NCBI RefSeq assembly: GCF_000382145.1
Contig: NZ_KB907635.1
Span: 1 to 64,000 of the forward strand
Direction: 5' to 3'
From: Psychrobacter lutiphocae DSM 21542
GTDB lineage: Bacteria; Pseudomonadota; Gammaproteobacteria; Pseudomonadales; Moraxellaceae
DNA: 64,000 nucleotides
The notes beneath the pieces are model-generated. The model saw only the letters and a list, made by a program, of their open reading frames with translations, was not told the DNA's origin and did not search any database. This document shows positions 57,515 to 64,000 of this stretch, one piece after another. The translations under genes and the position numbers were made by a program. The number at the start of each line of letters is the position of its first letter. The first letter of the stretch is position 1.

Positions 57515-58240
57515 ATGTCTGATAAAAATCCACAATTTTCTCGTATTTTACTTAAACTATCAGGCGAAGCCTTAGCGGGTGATCAGGGCATGGGGATTGA
57601 TGCCTCGGTACTTGATAAGATGAGCTTGGCCATTGCCCATTTATGCGGTTTGGGCGTGCAAGTGGGTATCGTCGTTGGTGGTGGTAACTTATACCGTGGC
57701 AGTCAGCTTCAAAAAGAAGGCTTGGTGGGACGTGTCACTGGCGATCAAATGGGAATGCTTGCTACCGTGATGAATGGGTTGGCCATGCGTGATGCGTTAG
57801 AGCGCCGCAATATTAATACGCGCTTAATGTCTGCACTGCCTATTGGCGAGGTGACAGAAAGTTATAGCAGTCGCAATGCGATTCGTTACCTAAAAAATGG
57901 CGATGTATGCATTTTTGTTGCAGGGACAGGCAACCCATTTTTTACAACAGATACTGCCGCCTGTCTACGTGGCATCGAAATTGAAGCGGGTGTCATTCTA
58001 AAAGCGACCAAGGTAGATGGCGTATATGACAAAGATCCGAGTGTGCATGATGATGCGACCAAATACGATGCGCTGACCTTTGATGAGGTGCTAGAACAAA
58101 AGCTTGGCGTTATGGATTTGACTGCTATTGCCTTATGTCGTGATCACAATGTACCGCTGCAAGTATTTGATATGAATAAGCCTAACTCGTTATTAAATGT
58201 CATCATGGGTAAAAATGAAGGTACGCAAGTATTCCATTAG
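57515..58240 (+). CDS. pyrH: UMP kinase
   Basis: Makes UDP from UMP; hexameric, GTP-activated. [41 protein letters not shown] and [13 protein letters not shown] are the amino-acid-kinase motifs. 241 residues. AAAGGTG precedes the ATG. Usually follows rpsB-tsf; here rimO is upstream. Confidence 0.96.
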   Translation: MSDKNPQFSRILLKLSGEALAGDQGMGIDASVLDKMSLAIAHLCGLGVQVGIVVGGGNLYRGSQLQKEGLVGRVTGDQMGMLATVMNGLAMRDALERRNINTRLMSALPIGEVTESYSSRNAIRYLKNGDVCIFVAGTGNPFFTTDTAACLRGIEIEAGVILKATKVDGVYDKDPSVHDDATKYDALTFDEVLEQKLGVMDLTAIALCRDHNVPLQVFDMNKPNSLLNVIMGKNEGTQVFH

Positions 58241-58321
58241 CTCATAAGCAGCCATTAGTCTATAAGCAGTTAGTTTTATGGATGCTGTTTGACAGTGCTT
58301 AAATGTGATGACTTGTGTAAA

Positions 58322-58362
58322 CTTGCCTTTATGTAACGAATAAGTTTTATGTAACGAATAAG
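58322..58362. repeat. Direct repeat before frr
   Basis: TTTATGTAACGAATAAG occurs twice in tandem shortly upstream of frr. Confidence 0.8.
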
Positions 58363-58393
58363 TTTTGTTAAATCAATTAAGAAGGAAAAAAAG

Positions 58394-58948
58394 ATGATTA
58401 ATGATATTAAAAAAGATGGTGAAGATCGTATGAAAAAAACCATCGAAGCCTTAGAAAATGCCTTTAGCAAAGTGCGTACAGGTCGTGCGCATCCTGGTAT
58501 GTTATCTGGGGTAATGGTTAGCTACTATGGCGCTGATACACCATTAAACCAAGTTGCTAGTATCAACGTTGAAGATTCACGCACCTTATTGGTACAGCCG
58601 TTTGAACGCTCTATGGTGCAAGCGGTAGATAAAGCGATTCGTGAAGCAGACTTAGGCTTAAACCCAATGACTGCTGATGTGATTCGTGTGCCTATGCCAG
58701 CGTTAACTGAAGAAACGCGCCGTGATATGCAAAAGTTGGCTCGTGGTGATGCCGAAAACAGCCGCGTTTCTATCCGCAATATTCGCCGTGACTTGTTAAG
58801 TGATATCAAGGAACTTGAAAAAGAAAAAGAAATTAGTGAAGATGAAGAGCGTCGTGCCAGTGATGACATCCAAAAGCTAACTGATAAATATATCGGTATT
58901 ATTGATGGTATGCTAGAGACAAAAGAAAAAGAGCTTATGGAGGTATAA
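58394..58948 (+). CDS. frr: Ribosome recycling factor
   Basis: Splits post-termination ribosomes with EF-G. 184 residues: [38 protein letters not shown] and the C-terminal helix. GAAGGA precedes the ATG. Confidence 0.97.
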   Translation: MINDIKKDGEDRMKKTIEALENAFSKVRTGRAHPGMLSGVMVSYYGADTPLNQVASINVEDSRTLLVQPFERSMVQAVDKAIREADLGLNPMTADVIRVPMPALTEETRRDMQKLARGDAENSRVSIRNIRRDLLSDIKELEKEKEISEDEERRASDDIQKLTDKYIGIIDGMLETKEKELMEV

Positions 58949-58989
58949 GGTCTGTCTGTTGGACGTTGATGACGCATAAAAGCTATATG

Positions 58990-59058
58990 TGTGATAACTT
59001 GCAAGTTGCTGTAAAGCCATAACATGATAACTTGCAAGTTGCTGTAAAGCCATAACAT
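58990..59058. repeat. 33-bp direct tandem repeat after frr
   Basis: The unit from TGATAACTTGCAAG to CCATAACA occurs twice in a row. Each contains the palindrome AACTTGCAAGTT. Confidence 0.88.
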
Positions 59059-59088
59059 GATAAATTCACGTTACTAAAATAAAGACTC

Positions 59089-59231
59089 ACTAATAGGACT
59101 TACATAAAATACGATTTCAAGGCTTTAAAAGCGACTGGTTATTATTTATGGAGCGTCTGGCTCTACCTTCAAAGGATTCATAAATGATTACCAGTTGCCA
59201 TCATATCTACTCGTGTGTAAGTCCTAACTAA
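59089..59231. mobile_element. 133-bp MITE with 11-bp perfect ends and 5-bp target duplication
   Basis: TAGGACTTACA (59094-59104) and TGTAAGTCCTA (59216-59226) are perfect inverted repeats; ACTAA flanks both sides (59089-59093, 59227-59231). Inner arms GACTGGTTATTATTTATG and CATAAATGATTACCAGT also pair well. No coding capacity. Lies between frr and uppS. Confidence 0.85.
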
Positions 59232-59295
59232 AATAAAAAAAAGCCAAGCGTCCTATCCCTTTGTTCTAAACTTCTCTAACCCTGCAACTTATTAG

Positions 59296-60135
59296 ATGCC
59301 TATTATGACCAAGCCTCACTCTAAGCAACCTAACCCCGCAACTCAGCAACAGCCCGAACTCTCAAGAGGTTCAGATGATGACTTAGCGACGCCTGCGATA
59401 TTACCAAAACATATTGCCATTATTATGGATGGTAACAACCGTTATGGTAAAGCGCATGGTATGGCAAAAGGTCAAGGTCATGTCGCAGGAAAAGAAGCAT
59501 TAGACCCCTTAGTTGAGTACTGTGTGGCAACTGGCATTGAGGTATTAACCGTATTTGCTTTTTCTAGTGAAAATTGGCAACGCCCACCCAATGAGGTGGC
59601 TTTGTTGATGCGTTTACTTTCTACTACCATCACTGAGCAAATGCCACGAATGAAAAAGTATCATATTCGCTTAAGATTTATCGGTGATAGAAGTCAGTTA
59701 AGCCCAGCGCTGCAACAGCAAATGGCCGATGCAGAAGCTGAGACTGCTAACAATGATGCCATGACACTGGTTATCGCCATTAGCTATGGTGGTCAGTGGG
59801 ATATTGCCAATGCTGCTCGTATTTTGGCAACGCAAGTGGCAAAAGGTGAACTGCTTGCTGATCAGGTGAGTGTCGGTTTGCTAGATAAGCAGGTACAGTT
59901 GGCGGATGTTCCTGATGTGGATATGTTGATTCGTACTGGTGGTGAGTATCGGATTTCTAACTTTTTGTTATGGCAATCTGCGTATGCTGAGTTATTTTTT
60001 ACTGATACTTTGTGGCCAGATTTTACGCCAAAAGAGTTAAATGCCTTGTTATTTGAGTTTTCGCAGCGCCAGCGCCGCTTTGGTAAGACCAGTGAACAGA
60101 TTGAGCAAGGTCTAGAAAATGACAATGATGGGTAG
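59296..60135 (+). CDS. uppS: Undecaprenyl diphosphate synthase
   Basis: Adds eight isoprene units to FPP to make the lipid carrier for peptidoglycan. IIMDGNNRYGKAHG holds the catalytic Asp (the common form is MDGNGRWA), with FAFSSENWQRP, SYGGQWDI and DMLIRTGGEYRISNFLLWQSAYAELFFTDTLWPDF. 279 residues with a ~30-residue variable N-terminus. A second ATG three codons on is equally likely as start. Confidence 0.95.
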   Translation: MPIMTKPHSKQPNPATQQQPELSRGSDDDLATPAILPKHIAIIMDGNNRYGKAHGMAKGQGHVAGKEALDPLVEYCVATGIEVLTVFAFSSENWQRPPNEVALLMRLLSTTITEQMPRMKKYHIRLRFIGDRSQLSPALQQQMADAEAETANNDAMTLVIAISYGGQWDIANAARILATQVAKGELLADQVSVGLLDKQVQLADVPDVDMLIRTGGEYRISNFLLWQSAYAELFFTDTLWPDFTPKELNALLFEFSQRQRRFGKTSEQIEQGLENDNDG

Positions 60136-60187
60136 TAGAGTAGTTAGCAGAAGGTAATTGCTAATTTATTGTGGCTAGTAAATTAGC

Positions 60188-60223
60188 AGTAGCGGTATCA
60201 ATATATAGTAGCGGTATCAATAT
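60188..60223. repeat. 18-bp tandem duplication before cdsA
   Basis: TAGCGGTATCAATATATA occurs twice back to back just upstream of the cdsA ribosome site. Confidence 0.85.
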
Positions 60224-60251
60224 ATAATGGATAAAAAGAAGGTGCTTTGGT

Positions 60252-61061
60252 ATGTGGACACGCATTAAAACGGCTGTGGTATTGGTCATTATCGTTGGTA
60301 TTGCACTGTTCGCAAGTGAAACACCTTATTTAATTGTACCCTTATTGGCTATCGGAGTAACCATTGCTGCTTATGAATGGACAAAATTGATGCCAAAATG
60401 GCATATCCCAATTTTGTTTGTATTGTTAGTATTGGCAATCACCTTAATAACCTTGCTAGCACCGCAATCTTGGCCAGCTTGGTGGGTGTTATCGACCTTA
60501 ATCTGGTTAATGGCATTATACTGGGTCAGTCAGTTTCCACACTCGACACCTTGGCATGGTAAGCAGTTGTCTGTAATTGGACTGGTATTGTTAACTGGTG
60601 CAATTACCGCTATGTTTTATCTGTGGCAGTTCTCACCTTGGTGGTTATTGTATGTCTTTTTATTGGTATGGTGTGCCGACAGTGGTGCTTACTTTGTTGG
60701 GCGCAAATTTGGTCGACGCAAGATGGCGCCCAATGTGTCGCCTAATAAAAGCATGGAAGGGCTAGCAGGTGGTTTGGTGACTGGATTTGCGGTAGTACTT
60801 GCCATTAGTCTATTTAATTTGCAGTTAACAGGCACGACTTTGGTATTATTTGTGGGGCTGTCATTGATAACGATATTGTCTTCTGTATTAGGAGATCTAT
60901 TGGAGTCTATGCTCAAGCGCAAAGCTGGTGTTAAAGATTCAGGCAATATCTTGCCTGGTCATGGCGGTATCTTGGATCGTATTGATTCGCTATTAGCAGC
61001 CACGCCGATTTTTGCACTAGGATTTTGGAGCATGCAACAGATGGGTTGGTTGGTGTTATAG
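60252..61061 (+). CDS. cdsA: Phosphatidate cytidylyltransferase
   Basis: Makes CDP-diacylglycerol in the inner membrane. About eight membrane segments and the family signature SMLKRKAGVKDSGNILPGHG followed by GILDR. 269 residues. GAAGG precedes the ATG. Second gene of uppS-cdsA-dxr-rseP. Confidence 0.95.
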   Translation: MWTRIKTAVVLVIIVGIALFASETPYLIVPLLAIGVTIAAYEWTKLMPKWHIPILFVLLVLAITLITLLAPQSWPAWWVLSTLIWLMALYWVSQFPHSTPWHGKQLSVIGLVLLTGAITAMFYLWQFSPWWLLYVFLLVWCADSGAYFVGRKFGRRKMAPNVSPNKSMEGLAGGLVTGFAVVLAISLFNLQLTGTTLVLFVGLSLITILSSVLGDLLESMLKRKAGVKDSGNILPGHGGILDRIDSLLAATPIFALGFWSMQQMGWLVL

Positions 61062-61112
61062 TCCGTCTTTAAGCCCCTAATGATTTATAGTTAATGTTTT
61101 TGAAGGTAAGTT

Positions 61113-62396
61113 ATGACCCAACGCATTGCCGTACTCGGTGCAACCGGCTCAATCGGTGACAGTACCCTGTCTATTTTGGCTGAACACCCTCAGTTGTATC
61201 AAGTTTATGCTTTATCAGGTCACGGTCGTCTCGATAAGTTATTGACACTGTGTCAGCAGTTTCAGCCTGTACGGGTAGCGGTGCCTAGCGAGAAGGTAGA
61301 TGAGTTTGCTACTCGCTTACAACAGGCAGGCTTAAACTGTGATGTGGTTGGCGGTCAAGCAGGTCTTGATGATATTGCTGCCGACCCTGAGGTAGATACG
61401 GTGGTAGCAGCTATTGTTGGTGCCGCAGGTTTGTCTTCGACACTTACTGCGGCACGTGCTGGTAAGCGTATTTTGCTGGCTAACAAAGAGGCCTTGGTGA
61501 TGGCGGGCAGCTTGATGATGCAAGCGGTCAAAGACAATGGTGCAACCTTATTGCCGTTAGACTCTGAGCATAATGCTATTTTTCAATGCTTACCGAATGA
61601 GGTTCAGCAAAATAATACTGCCATTCATGATGCTGGTCACGGAGTTAAAAAGCTATGGCTAACTGCTTCTGGAGGCCCGTTTTTACACAAAAGCTTACAG
61701 CAAATGCAAGCGGCAAGTGTTAGTGAGGCAGTAAAGCACCCTAACTGGTCGATGGGCAAAAAAATATCTGTGGATTCAGCCACTATGATGAATAAAGGTT
61801 TGGAGCTAATTGAAGCCTGCCATTTGTTTGATCTGGCTGAATCAGATATTCAAGTTGTTATCCATCCACAAAGTATTATCCATTCTATGGTTGAATATAC
61901 AGATGGTAGTTTTTTGGCGCAGTTGGGTAGTCCTGATATGCGTACGCCAATAGCTCATGCGCTAGCTTATCCACAGCGTATTGCTACAAGTGTTGAGTCA
62001 CTCGATTTATTTCAGCTGGCGGCGTTGGAGTTTGTTAAGCCAGATTTAGAAAAATTTGCTTGTCTAAAACTTGCTCGCCAAGCTATGCAAACAGGACAGT
62101 CAGCTACTATTGCACTTAATGCAGCCAATGAAGTGGCGGTAGAGGCTTTTATAAAACAGCAAGTTTTTTTAACCGATATCGCCTTGATTAATGCCAGAGT
62201 ATTAGACAAGATGCTAGGCGGTGATGCAATACTAGCCAGTCAACATACTACTGGTATTGCTCAGAATGATACTGGATTAAGCCAGGGTATTAATCCAAAC
62301 TTTTCCTTAAATATAAAACAGTTAGATGATATTTTGAATATTGATAAAATAGCTCGGTCTTTTGCTGAGCAAGTCATACAGGAGTGCCGCAGTTAA
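61113..62396 (+). CDS. dxr: 1-deoxy-D-xylulose 5-phosphate reductoisomerase
   Basis: Second enzyme of the MEP pathway, target of fosmidomycin. GATGSIGDSTL NADPH motif, LPLDSEHNAIFQCL, TASGGPF and HPNWSMGKKISVDSATMMNKGLE carry the metal and substrate residues. 427 residues, with a small insert (QQNNTAIHDAGHGVKK) and a variable loop near 375-400. Overlaps rseP by one base (TAATG). Confidence 0.96.
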   Translation: MTQRIAVLGATGSIGDSTLSILAEHPQLYQVYALSGHGRLDKLLTLCQQFQPVRVAVPSEKVDEFATRLQQAGLNCDVVGGQAGLDDIAADPEVDTVVAAIVGAAGLSSTLTAARAGKRILLANKEALVMAGSLMMQAVKDNGATLLPLDSEHNAIFQCLPNEVQQNNTAIHDAGHGVKKLWLTASGGPFLHKSLQQMQAASVSEAVKHPNWSMGKKISVDSATMMNKGLELIEACHLFDLAESDIQVVIHPQSIIHSMVEYTDGSFLAQLGSPDMRTPIAHALAYPQRIATSVESLDLFQLAALEFVKPDLEKFACLKLARQAMQTGQSATIALNAANEVAVEAFIKQQVFLTDIALINARVLDKMLGGDAILASQHTTGIAQNDTGLSQGINPNFSLNIKQLDDILNIDKIARSFAEQVIQECRS

Positions 62397-63853
62397 TGTC
62401 ATTTTTGCTAGTTGCTTTGGCGTTTATTGCCGTTTTGGGACCTTTAGTCGCTTTACATGAGTGGGGGCATTATATAGTTGCTCGCTTATGCGGAGTAAAA
62501 GTACTGACCTATTCTATTGGGTTTGGTCCGAAGCTGTATGGCTGGACTAGCAAAAAGTCTGGCATTGATTATCGTATTTCAGCCTTGCCTCTAGGCGGCT
62601 ATGTAAAGATGCTTGATGAGCGTGAAGCAGATGTGGCGGATAGCGAAAAACATTTGGCGTTTAACAATCAACATCCGCTAAAAAAAATCGCCATTGTGGC
62701 CGCAGGGCCATTAATGAACTTTATTATTGCCATTGCATTATTTTGGGTATTATTTGTGGTGCCCAGTGAGCAGTTAAATACGCGCATTGGCTCGGTAATA
62801 CCAGATAGTCCAGCGGCCAGTGTTAGCTTACCCGTTGGTGATAAAATTGTAGCGGTAGATGGTCATCCAGTCCAGACTTGGGAGGAGGTGAATTACCGTC
62901 TAGCAGACCGTATGGGAGAGACTGGAACGGTGCGTATTAGCGTACAGCCGATGACTCAGATAGTAGATACAGAGCGTCACCAAGATAGTGACAAACAACA
63001 AGGTATGAGTCAAGGATTAGAGCAGTTTTATGGGTCAACCCAGCAAGTTGAGGTGCCGATTACAAACTTTTTACAAGGTGAGCAATCAGGAATAGACACT
63101 TTATCGGGCTTGGGAGTATTGCCTTGGCAGCCACATATTGAGCCTGTGATAGCACATCTATCCGAAGATGGTGCCGCCATTCGTCAAGGTATGCAGGTGG
63201 GTGATAGAATTACTGCCATTGATGGTCATCCCATTGATGACTGGATAGATGCTACTCATTTAATTAGAGATAACCCAGAAAAGCTGCTCACCTTTCAGGT
63301 TTTGCGTCAAAATGATGCTGGCGAAATGCAGCAAGTTGAGCTAAAAGTTATGCCACAAGGCAAAAAAGGGACAGCAGGACAGCGTTATGGTCAAATTGGT
63401 GCTGGTGTAGATCCAGGACAGATAGTTGTACCTGATGAGTATAAAACAATGGTATCCTACGGGGCATTAACTGCGATTGGAAAGTCTTTTGCCAAAACTG
63501 GTCAGTTAGCCAACATGACTTTAAAGTCAATGGGTAAAATGGTCACAGGCAAGGTGGGGCTTGAAAACCTTTCAGGTCCTATCTCCATTGCTGTGGTGAG
63601 TAAGCAAAGCTTTGATATCAGTTGGAAGCAAGTGTTGGCAACCGCTGCTATTATCAGTTTGAGTCTTGCTGTACTTAACCTGCTGCCCATTCCTGTATTA
63701 GATGGCGGCCATTTAGTGTATTATATTATTGAGCTAATTCGTGGTAAGCCATTACCAGAGCATATGCAGGCAATAGGGTTGAATATAGGCTTTTTACTGC
63801 TAATAGGATTTATGATACTGGCCATTACCAATGACTTTAGTCGCTATTTTTAA
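62396..63853 (+). CDS. rseP: RIP metalloprotease RseP
   Basis: An inner-membrane site-2 protease that cuts anti-sigma factor and signal-peptide remnants. Zinc motif HEWGH at 21-25, two PDZ domains (about 130-270 and 240-335), and the third zinc ligand in LLPIPVLDGGHL near the C-terminus. 485 residues. AGGAG at 62380-62384 serves ATG 62396; an in-frame GTG at 62384 lies inside that site and is not used. bamA usually follows and may lie beyond the window. Confidence 0.95.
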   Translation: MSFLLVALAFIAVLGPLVALHEWGHYIVARLCGVKVLTYSIGFGPKLYGWTSKKSGIDYRISALPLGGYVKMLDEREADVADSEKHLAFNNQHPLKKIAIVAAGPLMNFIIAIALFWVLFVVPSEQLNTRIGSVIPDSPAASVSLPVGDKIVAVDGHPVQTWEEVNYRLADRMGETGTVRISVQPMTQIVDTERHQDSDKQQGMSQGLEQFYGSTQQVEVPITNFLQGEQSGIDTLSGLGVLPWQPHIEPVIAHLSEDGAAIRQGMQVGDRITAIDGHPIDDWIDATHLIRDNPEKLLTFQVLRQNDAGEMQQVELKVMPQGKKGTAGQRYGQIGAGVDPGQIVVPDEYKTMVSYGALTAIGKSFAKTGQLANMTLKSMGKMVTGKVGLENLSGPISIAVVSKQSFDISWKQVLATAAIISLSLAVLNLLPIPVLDGGHLVYYIIELIRGKPLPEHMQAIGLNIGFLLLIGFMILAITNDFSRYF

Positions 63854-64000
63854 AAAAACTGACTTTTATTAATTTTATAACCTCCAATAGTTTGTTATAT
63901 TAAAAGCTTTCTAATCACCCTAAAATAAGCACCAAGACAAAATGTGCTTTGAATAAAAAAGTATTACCTCACCTTTAGCAAGTTCTCTGAATTACGGATT
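63854..64000. other. Window end, no gene seen
   Basis: 147 bp of AT-rich DNA after rseP; no terminator or ORF is clear. Confidence 0.4.

Noticed and set aside
62384-62395. GTG start of rseP
   Set aside because: The GTG is part of the AGGAG ribosome site of the ATG at 62396.

Overview
The window looks like chromosome of a gamma-proteobacterium of the Moraxellaceae, most likely Psychrobacter. The evidence is low-to-moderate GC with AT-rich intergenic DNA, a three-subunit pnt transhydrogenase, the gmk-rpoZ-spoT-ridA order, a SpoT whose synthetase domain is degenerate, adjacent ntrB and ntrC, and Asn/Gln/Ser-rich low-complexity inserts in otherwise ordinary housekeeping proteins. The genus is an inference from gene content and was not confirmed by any search.

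Layout. 0-0.4 kb: tail of an IS630-type transposase. 0.9-6.4 kb: a membrane-anchored BLUF photoreceptor, a divergent pair of D-2-hydroxyglutarate dehydrogenase and serA, and a persulfide-dioxygenase-like hydrolase. 6.6-15 kb (minus strand): zinc efflux, priA, ridA, spoT, rpoZ, gmk. 15-24 kb: ispH, the N-degron pair aat-bpt, trxB, ftsK, pirin. 24-35 kb: amidase, a BaiN-like flavoprotein, acs, ribF, a GNAT enzyme, YihY, wrbA and DUF2069. 35.8-40 kb: a TAXI-TRAP transporter and a DUF3108 protein. 40.7-48.3 kb: pntA-pntA2-pntB, yaaA, groS-groL and a thioesterase. 48.9-55 kb: iscX, two tRNA-Leu(UAG) genes in a duplicated cassette, an atypical Ser/Thr kinase and ntrC-ntrB. 55.6-63.9 kb: rimO, then the plus-strand run pyrH, frr, uppS, cdsA, dxr, rseP (translation factors, isoprenoid and phospholipid synthesis, envelope-stress protease).

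The genes are mostly ordinary core metabolism; the unusual content is between them. I find at least four families of short palindromic, MITE-like repeats: a ~119 bp family with one copy flanked by a perfect 9-bp target duplication; a ~102-105 bp family flanked by TA; a family with TAGGG..CCCTA ends; and a 133-bp element with 11-bp perfect ends and a 5-bp duplication. There is also a 100-bp perfect inverted dispersed repeat (5.2 and 18.5 kb). Several copies sit within a few bases of stop codons. A separate two-copy element (18.3 and 48.5 kb) folds into the same long interrupted hairpin, with base changes compensated on both arms. It is the best candidate here for something undescribed. Short direct tandem duplications (7 to 33 bp) occur throughout, including a 7-bp array of about 12 units between ntrC and the kinase gene and in-frame repeats in the N-termini or linkers of several proteins.
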